A stretch of DNA of 64,000 nt from Streptomyces sp. YIM 121038 (GTDB taxonomy: Bacteria > Actinomycetota > Actinomycetes > Streptomycetales > Streptomycetaceae). Position numbers and translations under genes: made by a program. A model generated the notes under the pieces. That model saw only the letters and a list, made by a program, of their open reading frames with translations, ran no database searches and was not told the DNA's origin. The first letter of the stretch is position 1. Each line of letters begins with the position of its first letter. Positions 40,265 through 49,793 of the stretch are shown one piece after another. The stretch is taken from positions 124,001 through 188,000 of the forward strand of contig NZ_CP030772.1 of the NCBI RefSeq assembly GCF_006088715.1. Reading direction: 5' to 3'.

Positions 40265-42967
40265 ATGCGCGCGTGGCGGATAGAGCGCGGACGATGGCGT
40301 GCGGCGGCAACGGTAGGGCTGCTCGCCGTGGTGTTCCTGCTGGTCAACGCCCAGGTGGTGTACGCTGCTGACGGCGGTGCGGACTTGATGAGCCCGCTGA
40401 ACGTCGATTCCTCCGAAGGCGTGCCCATCGATGGCTATGAGCTGTCGGCGCAGAGCCAAGGCATCTTCTCCTTCAAGTCCAATGCCTACGGCTGGATCAT
40501 GGGCGGGCTGTTCACACTCACCCGCCTGGCGGTCGGGCTGGCCTGCTGGGCCATCGAGTTCGCGCTGCGGTTCCCGCTGATCAGCATGCTGGCCGATCCG
40601 GCTCAAAAGCTGTCGGACACCTACACCGGCATCGCCGTGGACACCCTGGGGCTCAAGGGGCTCCTGCTGGGCTGGGCCTTCGTGTTCGGGCTGATTCTGT
40701 TCGTGCGCGGCAAGGCCGCACGCGGTCTGGGCGAGATCGCCCTGACTCTGCTGATCGCGGCCTTCGCCGCCTCGGCGTTCGTGCGCCCTGACTACCTGCT
40801 CGGCGCCAACGGGCCTCTGGTCCAGACCCAGCAGGCGGCCGCCGAGACTGCGCAGGCCACCGTCGCCGCCTACGACTGGGGTGGCAAGATCGCCAGCGGG
40901 GATGCAGGGCCGTGCGGGGCGGGTCTGTCCGGCCGGGCGCTGGAGAAGTGCTACGAGATCGAGAAGGGCCGTCCGTACCGGGCATCCGAGGTCGCCCGGC
41001 CCCTGCAGGACTCGCTCACCAACGTGCTGGTGGTCAAGGGCTACATGCTCACCCAGTACGGGCGGATCCTCGATCCGGGCAAAAAGTCCGACCGCCAGGC
41101 CTACGCTCTGCACCTCAAATGGGTCTCGGGCGGCTACAGGTCCCCCGCCAAAGAGGGCACGAAGTCCTCCAGCCGGTGCAGCCTGATCCGCGGGCCAACC
41201 CGCAAGTACTGCGAACGAGGCGAAAAGGGCGTCAGCCCCAAGGATATGGCTGAACTGCCAAAACTCACCCCGGGTGGATCACTGCTCGATGCCGCGGCCC
41301 CGATCCTGAGCGATCAGGACGCGCAGTTCGCAGCGTTTCTTGAGGACTTGAAGAAGGCCGGGCCTGTAGGCAAGGCGTGCGCCACCTACGCCAAGGACCC
41401 CACCGGCTGGCGGGCCGCCGGTGCCCTGCTGCTGTTCCTTTCGTCCCTGCTGATCTGCGCGATTCCGGTGTCGGGCGCCTTCGTGCTGCTGGGCCTGCAG
41501 GCCGCCGACGCCGCGGCCGCCGCGGTCGGCGCGGTGACGCTGATCTGGGCCATGCTGCCCGGCCCCTCGCGTCAGGCGGTGTGGAAGTGGCTCGGTCTGA
41601 TGGCCGTCTCTGTCGCGGGCATGTTCGTGGTCTGTATGTTCCTGCCCTCCTACCTCATCGGCGTCGACTCCGTGCTGACCAACGGCCCCGATCTGCCCGC
41701 CGAACGTCTCCTCGCGCTCAACGGCTTGGGCGTGGTGGGCTTGTTCTTCCACCGCCGCCTGCTGCGCGGCGTCTCCACGGCCGGGCAACGGTTCGCCATG
41801 CGGATGCGCTACGTCAAGGTCGGCGGCACCCATCTGCCCGGTGACTCCTCCGAGATCGGCGCGGCCCTGGCCATGCACGGCACCGGCATCAGCGGCGCCT
41901 TGGGCGGGCTTGGTCTGCGCGGTGCCGGCGGCGGGCAGGGACTGCTGGGCACCCGTCAGCGGCTGATGCACTCGCTGTCGGCGATGGCCGACGGCACCGG
42001 TATGCCCTTCGACCCGCGCAGTGTGGTGTCCGGCGCCACCGCCGAGGCCTCCCGCGGTCTGGCCCCCCTGGCACTGGCGGTCACCGGCGCCCGGCTGAGC
42101 GCGCGCGGAGGCTGGGCGGTGCTGGTCGGCCGGCGCCCGGGTGACCGGCAGCTGGAGCGGATGCGCAAACCGACCGCGGAGGGCGACCCGCCCGGCTCCG
42201 GCCCCGACGACAGCCCGCCGGGTGCCGGAGCCGGGGGGCGCGGGCAGCACCGCTATGGGCCAGCCGACCGCCACCGCGGCCAGGACGGGCTGATCACCAA
42301 CCCGAATACCGGTGAGGTACTGCACGACCAGGCACGTGACCGCACGCTGCTGTCGACCCGTGCGCACAACCGACTGGTGCGGCTGCGCGGTTACCGCATT
42401 CTGCACCGCGGCGCCCGCATCGGCTACGGAGCCACCTGGGCGCTTCCCACGACCACCCGGCGGGCTCGCACCGCCGCCTCGCGGCACTCCCACGAGGTCC
42501 GCCAGCAGCTGCGGGTTTGGGGCAACACCCTCACCGAGGACGGCCGGGCGTGGAGGCGGACACGGCCGACACCCAGAAGCCCGGGTCCTGCAGGACCCGG
42601 CAGCCCTGGTTCTGCAGGCCCCGGCAGCCTGCCTCCGGGGCCCGGCGGCACCGGGGACGGACCACCGCCACCGTCGTCACGCGTGCTGCCTACCCCACCC
42701 CGGCCCCCCGTGCCTCCCCCACCGGTCAGCCCGCCGCGCCCGGCCGGCACAGACCTGGGCCCGGCAGGACCCATGAGCAGCCTCCCGGGAGCAGACTCCG
42801 AGCCCTATGGGACCCGGCCATCAGGCAGCCGGGATACCAGTGCCGAGGCGCGCCGCCGCGTCATTGACCGGATGGGCGGGGCCTCCGAAGAGGAGCGCCG
42901 CCAGGCCCGCGAGGAGCTCCGGCGCCGCTATGGCGATGGCCCGGACTCCGGCGGTGATCACGCATGA
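40265..42967 (+). CDS. VirB6/TcpH-like polytopic channel protein
   Basis: 900 residues from ATG 40265. A signal-like N terminus (VGLLAVVFLLVNAQVVYA) is followed by membrane segments around residues 85-115, 125-145, 150-170 and a second block about 385-480, including LLFLSSLLICAIPVSGAFV and MAVSVAGMFVVCMFLPSYL. Between the blocks is a 200-residue extracytoplasmic loop with several cysteines. The C-terminal 400 residues are cytoplasmic, basic and then proline-rich. This organisation matches VirB6/TrbL-type core proteins of Gram-positive transfer systems. The stop overlaps the NlpC gene. Confidence 0.75.
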   Translation: MRAWRIERGRWRAAATVGLLAVVFLLVNAQVVYAADGGADLMSPLNVDSSEGVPIDGYELSAQSQGIFSFKSNAYGWIMGGLFTLTRLAVGLACWAIEFALRFPLISMLADPAQKLSDTYTGIAVDTLGLKGLLLGWAFVFGLILFVRGKAARGLGEIALTLLIAAFAASAFVRPDYLLGANGPLVQTQQAAAETAQATVAAYDWGGKIASGDAGPCGAGLSGRALEKCYEIEKGRPYRASEVARPLQDSLTNVLVVKGYMLTQYGRILDPGKKSDRQAYALHLKWVSGGYRSPAKEGTKSSSRCSLIRGPTRKYCERGEKGVSPKDMAELPKLTPGGSLLDAAAPILSDQDAQFAAFLEDLKKAGPVGKACATYAKDPTGWRAAGALLLFLSSLLICAIPVSGAFVLLGLQAADAAAAAVGAVTLIWAMLPGPSRQAVWKWLGLMAVSVAGMFVVCMFLPSYLIGVDSVLTNGPDLPAERLLALNGLGVVGLFFHRRLLRGVSTAGQRFAMRMRYVKVGGTHLPGDSSEIGAALAMHGTGISGALGGLGLRGAGGGQGLLGTRQRLMHSLSAMADGTGMPFDPRSVVSGATAEASRGLAPLALAVTGARLSARGGWAVLVGRRPGDRQLERMRKPTAEGDPPGSGPDDSPPGAGAGGRGQHRYGPADRHRGQDGLITNPNTGEVLHDQARDRTLLSTRAHNRLVRLRGYRILHRGARIGYGATWALPTTTRRARTAASRHSHEVRQQLRVWGNTLTEDGRAWRRTRPTPRSPGPAGPGSPGSAGPGSLPPGPGGTGDGPPPPSSRVLPTPPRPPVPPPPVSPPRPAGTDLGPAGPMSSLPGADSEPYGTRPSGSRDTSAEARRRVIDRMGGASEEERRQAREELRRRYGDGPDSGGDHA

Positions 42968-44151
42968 GGAGCCGCCGCCCCGCACAGCCAGGCCGCAGGC
43001 GACACGCGAAGTGGGGGTGCCTGGTCGCGCTGCTCGCCGTCATCGCGGGCTGCACCGCACCTCTGGCGGGCATCGTGTCGGCCGGCTCTCTGCTCACCAA
43101 CGCCGACGACGGAGGGGAGTCGGACGACGGCTGGGCGGAGAGCGGCAGCGCCGCTGATATCCCCGCGGCCATGCTGGCGGCCTACAAGAAGGCCTCCCGG
43201 CTCGTCGGCCGGCACGTGCCCGCGTGCCGGGGCATGTCCTGGCCCGTCCTCGCCGGAATCGCGAAGGTCGAGTCTGACCACGCCTCCGGACGCACTATCG
43301 CCAGCAACGGCGATATCCGCCCCCGCATCCTGGGCGTGCTCCTGGACGGCTCCGGCGCGGGCGGCAACACCACGGTCTTCCCCGACACGGACAACGGACG
43401 CTGGGAGGGCACCGCGCGGGGCGAACGCGCCGTCGGCCCGTTCCAGTTCCTGCCCTCGACCTGGGCGAGCACGGGCCGGGACGGCAACGGCGACAACAAG
43501 CGCGACCCGCACAACGCCTTCGACGCCGCCCTGGGCGCCGCGGTGTATCTGTGCGGGCGCGGCCGCGATCTGACCAAGCCCTCCCAACTGCGGGCAGCGA
43601 TCTTCCAGTACAACCGCTCCAGCACCTACGTGGCCAACGTCAGCGGCTGGATCTCTCAGTACCGGGCCGCCGCGCGCAGTGCCCCGGGCAGCACAGGCCT
43701 GCCGACGGTCTCCGGGCGGGTTCGCAAGGTGCTGGCGGCCGCGCTCTCCCAGCGCGGCGCTCCCTACTCGTGGGGCGGCGGCGGGACGAGCGGCCGCAGT
43801 TACGGTCACTGCTGCTCCCCCACCGGGAAGTCCGGCACGCGCATCTGGGGCTACGACTGCTCGGGCCTGACGATGTACGCGTTCGCGCGCGTCGGCATCA
43901 AGCTGCCGCGGACCGCGGCCGCCCAGGCGCGTCGGGGCGTGCGCATCCCGGCCAGCCGTGGCCCCGGCGCGCTGCGCCCGGGGGACTTGGTGTTCTTCGG
44001 CTACACCCCAGGCCGCGATGCCACGATCTATCACGTCGGGATCTACGCCGGGACGGGCCAGATGATCAACGCGGCGCGTCCGGGGACGGTGGTCCGTCTG
44101 GACCCCGTGAACGCCATGCCCGGCTTCGCGGGAGGGGCGAGGCTCCTGTGA
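42964..44151 (+). CDS. Bifunctional lytic transglycosylase / NlpC-P60 peptidoglycan hydrolase
   Basis: 395 residues. An N-terminal membrane anchor (VALLAVIAGCTAPLAGIVSAG) leads to a lysozyme-like domain: GIAKVESDH with catalytic Glu103, VGPFQFLPSTWASTG, and AAVYLCGRGRD. An NlpC/P60 domain at about 260-395 has catalytic Cys299 in GYDCSGLTMYAFA and His in IYHVGIYAG. Such two-domain enzymes (TcpG, CwlT, VirB1 counterparts) open the cell wall for the transfer channel (knowledge). The overlap with the flanking genes puts it firmly in the operon. Confidence 0.9.
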   Translation: MRSRRPAQPGRRRHAKWGCLVALLAVIAGCTAPLAGIVSAGSLLTNADDGGESDDGWAESGSAADIPAAMLAAYKKASRLVGRHVPACRGMSWPVLAGIAKVESDHASGRTIASNGDIRPRILGVLLDGSGAGGNTTVFPDTDNGRWEGTARGERAVGPFQFLPSTWASTGRDGNGDNKRDPHNAFDAALGAAVYLCGRGRDLTKPSQLRAAIFQYNRSSTYVANVSGWISQYRAAARSAPGSTGLPTVSGRVRKVLAAALSQRGAPYSWGGGGTSGRSYGHCCSPTGKSGTRIWGYDCSGLTMYAFARVGIKLPRTAAAQARRGVRIPASRGPGALRPGDLVFFGYTPGRDATIYHVGIYAGTGQMINAARPGTVVRLDPVNAMPGFAGGARLL

Positions 44152-44810
44152 CGTCATCGCCTGGCACATCGCGGCCGCGCGTCTGGAGACTGCTCGCTGC
44201 CACCGTGCTGCTCGCGGTCACCGGGGCGGGCCTGCTCATGCCGCAATCGTCCCGCCCCGGCTCCGCCACCGTCCCAGACCATTCAGTTCCGGCCGATTCT
44301 CCCGCCGGATCCGGCCAGAAGCATGCCCGCATGCCACCGCCGTCCTCGACGGGGCCGGGCAGAGAGGGAGTATCCGTGCCACCTGATGAAGCGTCAGCGG
44401 CCGTTGTCGAGCTGCCGCCGCGGGGTGAGGGCCCGCAGGCTGACCGTCCCATCCAGCGACACCTGGAGCAGGACTGGCCCCGGGACCTCCCCGCAGCCCA
44501 GGAGCAGCAGTTGCGCGCCTGGGGGGCGCGGCTGCTGCGCGCGGATGCCACCGGAGCTGGACGCGAGCGCTTCCCCCAGGTGTTCGGTCGGCGGCCGCCT
44601 CGCCTGGTGGCGCCCGCCTTCAGCCGGGTGCGCATCCAGGCCGCCATCGCGCGTCGGGCCCCGGGTGGCGGTGCGCATCGGGCGGTGGTGCACCTGGTGT
44701 GGGCCGGAACCGATCGCGGCGGCACGACCCTCGACGCACGCGTCACCGACCTGTACTTCCAGCAACCGAAAGGAACGGACCGATGGACTGCCCTGCCGCT
44801 GCCCCCGTGA
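44148..44810 (+). CDS. Membrane-anchored conjugation-operon protein of unknown function
   Basis: 220 residues from GTG 44148 (GTGA overlap). One N-terminal helix (LLAATVLLAVTGAGLLM) would expose a proline/serine-rich linker and a C-terminal domain containing RHLEQDWPRDLPAAQEQQLR, AIARRAPGGGAHRAVVHLVW and VTDLYFQQPKG. The latter looks like a small mixed alpha/beta fold. It is the last of the tightly coupled transfer genes before a 319-bp gap. Confidence 0.7.
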   Translation: MTSSPGTSRPRVWRLLAATVLLAVTGAGLLMPQSSRPGSATVPDHSVPADSPAGSGQKHARMPPPSSTGPGREGVSVPPDEASAAVVELPPRGEGPQADRPIQRHLEQDWPRDLPAAQEQQLRAWGARLLRADATGAGRERFPQVFGRRPPRLVAPAFSRVRIQAAIARRAPGGGAHRAVVHLVWAGTDRGGTTLDARVTDLYFQQPKGTDRWTALPLPP

Positions 44811-45129
44811 GGTCTCCCCCAGCCCGCATCACCCGCGCGCCGTGTGTTCCAGAACGCGTTTGGCCCAGGCGGAGGCTTCCGTCACGTCCTGCCCTGCGCG
44901 CCATTGGGTCTGCAACGGGCCGCATGCGCTCCCGTGCGGCGCCTGCCCGCGGCCGTCTCATGGGCATGGCACCGGGGATGAGGAAAGTATGTGCTGTGCA
45001 CGTCATGCGCCGCAGTACGAACGGCATTCAACTTGTGTCACCACAGCTCGAAACGTCCGTATGCTCCCCCGGCACCGCGCACCCCACGTCAGAGGACTAC
45101 CCCACCGCATCAGCCACACGGGAGGCCCA
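44811..45129. other. Gap between the transfer genes and the Tad genes
   Basis: 319 bp. A short frame 44978-45133 ends by overlapping the following GTG, but its third-position G/C is only about 60 percent, so I do not call it. The region is locally less GC-rich (45000-45070) and is the most likely place for an internal promoter. Confidence 0.4.
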
Positions 45130-45753
45130 GTGAGCCGAGCACAGAGCCAGCAGGCACATCCCAGTGTTCGCACACAGAAATGGAGGCGGTCGTGCCCCAC
45201 GATCCTCGCGGCCTGCGCCGCGGCCGTCCTGACCGCGTGCAGCGACAGCAGCGACGACAACCGAGTGGACCACAAGTCCTCCCCGCCCGCGCCGTCCTCG
45301 GCGGCCAGCGAACCCGCGGCGAGCACCGACCCGCTCGCCAAGGACAAGAAGGCCGTCCTGCAGGTCTACGCACGGATGTGGCAGGAGCAGGCCGAGGCTT
45401 ACGCGCAGACCGACATCAAGGGCACGCAGCTGAAGCGGTATGCCACCAAGGAGGCGCTTGGTCGCACGATGGGCGACCTCCTGGCTATGAAGAGGGAGGG
45501 CACGGCCACCAAGGGCGCTCCCTCGCACACCACGAGGGTGCTCTCCCTCAGCCCCGCCCGGAAGGTCCCCCGAGCGCGCTTGGAGGACTGCCTGGACATC
45601 AGCTCGTGGAAGACGGTCAAGAAGAAGAGCGGCGAGCCCCAGCCGTACCCGTCCAATCAGCCCCTGCGGTACAAGACCACGATCGATGCCGAGAAGTGGG
45701 GGAAACGGTGGATGATCACCAAGATCACGACGCACGGCAACCGCACCTGCTGA
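45130..45753 (+). CDS. Predicted lipoprotein
   Basis: 207 residues from GTG 45130 behind GGAGG. The signal peptide ends in the lipobox LTAC (AAVLTACSDSSDD). A low-complexity linker precedes a domain containing KKAVLQVYARMWQEQAEAYA, TKEALGRTMGDLLAMKREG and C-terminal WGKRWMITKITTHGNRTC. It has the look of NTF2-like exported proteins and could serve pilus or transfer assembly. It probably starts the second half of the operon. Confidence 0.7.
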   Translation: MSRAQSQQAHPSVRTQKWRRSCPTILAACAAAVLTACSDSSDDNRVDHKSSPPAPSSAASEPAASTDPLAKDKKAVLQVYARMWQEQAEAYAQTDIKGTQLKRYATKEALGRTMGDLLAMKREGTATKGAPSHTTRVLSLSPARKVPRARLEDCLDISSWKTVKKKSGEPQPYPSNQPLRYKTTIDAEKWGKRWMITKITTHGNRTC

Positions 45754-45761
45754 GTCGCCAC

Positions 45762-46649
45762 TTGACCGTCCTGCTCACCGCGGCTGCGCTGGCCATGACA
45801 CTGCCCGAAGCCTCCTGGGCAGGGATCGGGGTGCCGGTTCAGGGCAGCGGCCTGTGTCCAGGCAAGCCCTCCTACGTCACCGTCTGCGCGGAGAAGCCGG
45901 GGCGGGGCGGCGGGGGCACCGAGCGCGGCGGTAAACCCGCCGGAGGAGGCAGGGGAGCGGACACGAGCAGGGCACGGCCCAAGCTGTGCGCGCTGGAGCG
46001 GCTGGACCCACAGCCCCCGGCTAGCGATCCGCTGTGGAAGGGGCACAGGCCAGGTGACGGCGCGATCTACACGCGGGTCTGCCTGGACGACGCGCTGGGC
46101 ATGGCGCCGGGCACCATCGCGGGCGGCGCACCGCAGGTCTTCTGGGCCGCTGGCCCACCGGTGGTAGACGTCGACCCGGAGCAGCTGGCCCGGCGAGCCG
46201 TGGACAGCATGCTCCTGACCGGGCCGGATATCGCCAGCCCGCGCGCGGGGGGCATCTACACGGTCGGGGTGCCGCTGTGGATGTGGGTGACTCCCTCCGC
46301 TACCACCTTCGGGCCCAACACCGCCGAGGCCTCACTGGCCGGGGTGACGGTGTCCGCGACCGCGAAGGTCTCCGTCATCCGCTGGTCGATGGGGGACGGC
46401 ACCACCGTGACCTGCACCGGGCCGGGCACGAAGTACCGGAGGGCCTACGGCATGGCCGCGTCGCCGACCTGCGGCCACCGCTACCAGACCTCCTCTCAGG
46501 GCCGGCCCGGCGGCCGGTTCACGGGCCGCGCGGTGGCGACGTGGACGGTCCAGTGGCATGTCACCGGCGGTGGTGAATCAGGGGAGTTCACCGCGGTGCG
46601 CGAGAGCGGTCTGGCGGTGTCCGTGGGCGAGATGAGAGTGCTCGACTAG
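45762..46649 (+). CDS. Exported protein with PKD-like domain
   Basis: About 295 residues. The start is uncertain: TTG 45762 is used, with CTG codons just upstream also possible, because the signal peptide (LTVLLTAAALAMTLPEASWA) begins here. The mature part has a glycine-rich linker and C-terminal VSVIRWSMGDGTTVTCTGPG, followed by CGHRYQTSS and WTVQWHVTGGGESGEF, resembling a PKD-type beta sandwich. Comparable proteins occur just before the SAF-domain gene of actinobacterial Tad-like loci. It is likely surface exposed. Confidence 0.65.
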   Translation: MTVLLTAAALAMTLPEASWAGIGVPVQGSGLCPGKPSYVTVCAEKPGRGGGGTERGGKPAGGGRGADTSRARPKLCALERLDPQPPASDPLWKGHRPGDGAIYTRVCLDDALGMAPGTIAGGAPQVFWAAGPPVVDVDPEQLARRAVDSMLLTGPDIASPRAGGIYTVGVPLWMWVTPSATTFGPNTAEASLAGVTVSATAKVSVIRWSMGDGTTVTCTGPGTKYRRAYGMAASPTCGHRYQTSSQGRPGGRFTGRAVATWTVQWHVTGGGESGEFTAVRESGLAVSVGEMRVLD

Positions 46650-46670
46650 AGAAGGCGGGATGGCAAGGAC

Positions 46671-47363
46671 GTGGTGTTGAAGAACCTGGCCAGGAACAAG
46701 TCCCCGGTGCCCGCACCACCCGGCCCTGAGGTGATGCGCCCGGACATCGGCATCGTCGACCCGCAGCCGCCGCGCCGCCGGCGCCGCTCTTTCATGATCC
46801 TTGGCGCCGTCATGGTGCTGGCCGGGGCGCTCGGCTTCGCGGGACTGATGCACGCCAGCGCCGAGCGGTCGGACGTGTTGGCACTGGCACGCGATGTGCC
46901 TGCGGGGCAGAAGCTCACGTCCGGTGACCTGCGGGTGGTCGCCCTGTCCGATGCTCCGGGCCTGAAGCCCGTGCCTGCCCAGCAGAAGAACCAGGTGCTC
47001 GGGCGTCGTGCGGCCGCCGCTCTGTCGCAGGGTTCCTTGCTGACGGATGGGCAACTGACCGAGCACGGCGGCCTACGGCCCGGTGAGGCGCTGGTCGCCG
47101 TCGAGGTCAAGCGGTCGATGGCGCCGGTGGATGCGCTGCGGCCGGGCGATGCCGTGCAGTTGGTGACGCGGCCCCAGGACGGGCAGACGCCGGACAAGCA
47201 GCGCGGCCTGGTCGAGGTGGCCGGCCGCGTCGTCAAGGTGGGCACGCCTTCCAGCAGCGGCGATGTCGTCATCCAGGCGGCGGTTCCCGACGGCGACAGT
47301 GCGGCGGTGGCCTCCGACGCCAGTGCGGGCCGGGTCGCGATCGTGCTGAAGAGCAAGGGCTGA
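46671..47363 (+). CDS. SAF-domain (CpaB/RcpC-like) pilus assembly protein
   Basis: 230 residues from GTG 46671. One membrane helix (FMILGAVMVLAGALGFAGL) precedes a SAF domain (VLALARDVPAGQKLTSGDLR and VVALSDAPGLKPVPAQQ, then GRRAAAALSQGSLL). Family members stabilise the secretin or pilus base in Tad systems; in Gram-positives the partner is unclear. It opens the compact Tad set, 2 bp before the TadZ-like gene. Confidence 0.75.
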   Translation: MVLKNLARNKSPVPAPPGPEVMRPDIGIVDPQPPRRRRRSFMILGAVMVLAGALGFAGLMHASAERSDVLALARDVPAGQKLTSGDLRVVALSDAPGLKPVPAQQKNQVLGRRAAAALSQGSLLTDGQLTEHGGLRPGEALVAVEVKRSMAPVDALRPGDAVQLVTRPQDGQTPDKQRGLVEVAGRVVKVGTPSSSGDVVIQAAVPDGDSAAVASDASAGRVAIVLKSKG

Positions 47364-47365
47364 TC

Positions 47366-48280
47366 ATGCCGGTGATGCTGCTCACTTCCGGGTACGGCTG
47401 CGGGGTCACGGTGTCGTCCCTTGCCCTGGCTCTGTCCGGCCCCCGCCCGTCGCTGCTGGTAGAGGCCTCAGCCCGGCAGGCGTCGATCCGCACCGGCTAC
47501 CGGCAGGGGGCCTGGGGCGGAGAGGTGGGCCTGTTCCACCTGGCGCAGGCCCACCTGCAAAACCAGCTCGCCGAAGCCTTCGAGGCGCACCTGCGCCGCC
47601 TCGATGAGGAAGGCAACCGGCTGGTGCTGCCGGGACTGACCGATCCCACACAGGCCGGCGCGCTCGCGGGCACCTGGGGGCCGCTGTCGCTGCTGCTGCG
47701 GGCGATGGACCAGCAGGCCGGATTCGATGTGGTCGTGGATGCCGGTCACATCGCCGTCGAAGGAGGCGGGTTGCACCGCACCCTGTATCCGGCGCCGCTG
47801 GCGCACCGGGCCGATCTGGTGGTGCTGGTGCTGCGCAACACCCTGACGTCCGTGGCCCAGACCCTGCCGGTGGCACGGGTGCTGCACAGCGAGCTGGAGA
47901 GCCACGGCAGTGGCTCGGACGCGCTGCGCCTGCTGGTGGTGCGGGAGCTGTCCCCGGCCGCCGGAGGGCTGCGCTCGGACGCGATCGCGCGCCGGTTCAA
48001 GACCCCGGTGGTGGATCTGCTGCCCTGGGATGAGGCCGCCGCGCGGCTGTTCACCCACGGCGCGCAGCGACCGCCCCGGCTGGCGAAGCTGCCGTTGGTC
48101 AAGCAGGCCCGCAAGAGCGTGCAGGCCATCAGCGTGGCGGTGCACACCCGGCGCCGCGCGCTGGACATGCCCGTTGCGCCGGTGATGTCACCGGCCGAGA
48201 CCGGGGTGCTGCAGCGCCTGGCGGCGAGCCGCCTCCCGGCCCCGGTGCGGGATCCGCGGCAGGTGGTGTCCCGTGGCTGA
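47366..48280 (+). CDS. TadZ/CpaE-like ATPase-fold protein with degenerate P-loop
   Basis: 304 residues. The N terminus MLLTSGYGCGVTVSSLALAL corresponds to the Walker A strand-loop-helix of ParA/MinD-type proteins, but the signature lysines are absent. FDVVVDAGHIAVEGGG is the Walker B-like strand and LVVLVLRNTLTSVAQTLPVA the next. TadZ proteins place the Tad apparatus in the cell (knowledge). Loss of the lysines suggests a structural rather than catalytic role. The stop lies 8 bp inside the next gene. Confidence 0.75.
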   Translation: MPVMLLTSGYGCGVTVSSLALALSGPRPSLLVEASARQASIRTGYRQGAWGGEVGLFHLAQAHLQNQLAEAFEAHLRRLDEEGNRLVLPGLTDPTQAGALAGTWGPLSLLLRAMDQQAGFDVVVDAGHIAVEGGGLHRTLYPAPLAHRADLVVLVLRNTLTSVAQTLPVARVLHSELESHGSGSDALRLLVVRELSPAAGGLRSDAIARRFKTPVVDLLPWDEAAARLFTHGAQRPPRLAKLPLVKQARKSVQAISVAVHTRRRALDMPVAPVMSPAETGVLQRLAASRLPAPVRDPRQVVSRG

Positions 48281-49793
48281 GCAGCAGGCAGACCGCACTT
48301 CACCGCTGCAGGACGTCCTGCGGGCCTCCCTCGCACAGCCCGTGCCCGCACCAGAGGGTGCCGTCCCTGCCGGCCCCGGCCGCCGTGGACCGGTGGCACT
48401 CACATCGCCCGCCTCACTGGAGGTCACCGACCGGTCGGGGGCGCTGCCAGCGACGCCGCAGGACATCGCGTGGCTCCGCGATGAGATCAGCGACGACATC
48501 GTCGCCGCGGACGACCAAGAGCCGCTGTCCAACGAGAGCGCCCGCCGGGAGCGGGCCCGCGCTCTGGTCGCTCAGCGGGTCTCGCAGTGGGCCGTGAAAC
48601 GGGCCCGGCAGGGCACGGCGCTGGCCCAGGCGCAGGTCGACACGCTGTGCCAGGCGGTGTACGACGCGGTGTTTCACGCCGGGCCTCTGCAGAAGTACCT
48701 GGACGACCCGCTGGTGGAGAACATCGTCGTCCTGGGCGACGAGGTGCAGGTCGACTACGTCAACAAGGCCACGCAGAAGGCCCCCAGGGTCGCCGAGAGC
48801 GATGAGGAGCTCGTGGCTCTGATCAACCGTCTGGCGTCGAACTCCGGGCACCGGGAGCGGAGGCTGTCGAGCTCCACCCCCATGGTGTCGTTCAGGCTGC
48901 CCGACGGGTCCCGTGCCGAGGCCACCATCTTGAGCCCGCGGCCGTTTCTGGGCGTGCGCCGCCACGGCGTGGTGGACTCCAGCCTCGAACAGCTCCAGGA
49001 ATGGGGCACCCTGTCCCCGGCACTGGCTGCGTTCCTGCACGCGCTGGTCCTGGCCCGCAAGAACGTCCTGTTCAGCGGAGATGTGGGCACAGGAAAGACA
49101 TCCCTGCTGCGAGCGCTGGCCAAGAAGATCCCCCCGGAGGAGCGGGTGGTGGTCCTGGAATCCGACCGCGAACTGCACCTGAGCGGCTACCGGGAAGGCG
49201 CGCAGTTCATCGAGCTGGAGGCCCGGGACTCCAACGGCGAGCTCGTCGACGGCCGGCCCGTGGGCCAGGTGACGGTGGAGGACATGTTCCCGCACGCGCT
49301 GCGGATGCTGTCCACACGGGTGCTGGTCGGCGAGGTCCGCGACCGCGAGGCCATCGCGATGCTGCAGGCCATGAGTGCCGGCGGCGCGGGCTCCATGTGC
49401 ACGCTCCACGCTGCCTACCCCAGCCTCGTGCTGCCCCGGCTGGTCACCTTGTGCCGGGGCATGCACCGTGACGACGTCCACGAACTCGTGGGCACCGCCA
49501 TCAACTTCGTCGTCTACCTCAAGCAGATCAACCAGACACGCCAGGGCGGGCGCCGGCACCGGTTCGTGCACCAGGTCGTGGAAGTCCAGCCCGGCGAACA
49601 CGGGCGTCCTGCCCTTCAGGAGATCTTCGGCCCGGCTGGATCCGACCCACGGGCGGTGCCCAAACTGGTGCCGTCGTGCATCGGCGAGCTGGAGGAGCAG
49701 GCCGGATTCGACCGGCGCTGGCTGGCCGTGCCGCAGTACGGTGCCTGGCCCGCCCCGCTGGATCTGATCGTGAAGGCGGCGGGCGCGGCATGA
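48273..49793 (+). CDS. TadA/CpaF-type secretion ATPase
   Basis: 506 residues from GTG 48273. An N-terminal extension of about 100 residues precedes the CpaF domain (LQKYLDDPLVENIVVLGDEV, then SFRLPDGSRAEA). Walker A GDVGTGKT is at 269-276, the Asp box VVLESDRELHL follows, then Walker B MLSTRVLVGEVRDREAIAML and the His box GSMCTLHAAYPS. It is the hexameric motor that assembles or retracts the Tad pilus. It overlaps both neighbours. Confidence 0.9.
   Translation: MAEQQADRTSPLQDVLRASLAQPVPAPEGAVPAGPGRRGPVALTSPASLEVTDRSGALPATPQDIAWLRDEISDDIVAADDQEPLSNESARRERARALVAQRVSQWAVKRARQGTALAQAQVDTLCQAVYDAVFHAGPLQKYLDDPLVENIVVLGDEVQVDYVNKATQKAPRVAESDEELVALINRLASNSGHRERRLSSSTPMVSFRLPDGSRAEATILSPRPFLGVRRHGVVDSSLEQLQEWGTLSPALAAFLHALVLARKNVLFSGDVGTGKTSLLRALAKKIPPEERVVVLESDRELHLSGYREGAQFIELEARDSNGELVDGRPVGQVTVEDMFPHALRMLSTRVLVGEVRDREAIAMLQAMSAGGAGSMCTLHAAYPSLVLPRLVTLCRGMHRDDVHELVGTAINFVVYLKQINQTRQGGRRHRFVHQVVEVQPGEHGRPALQEIFGPAGSDPRAVPKLVPSCIGELEEQAGFDRRWLAVPQYGAWPAPLDLIVKAAGAA

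Noticed and set aside
44978..45133. 51-codon frame overlapping the lipoprotein GTG start
   Set aside because: Third-position G/C near 60 percent and no family or ribosome site; the overlap is probably chance.
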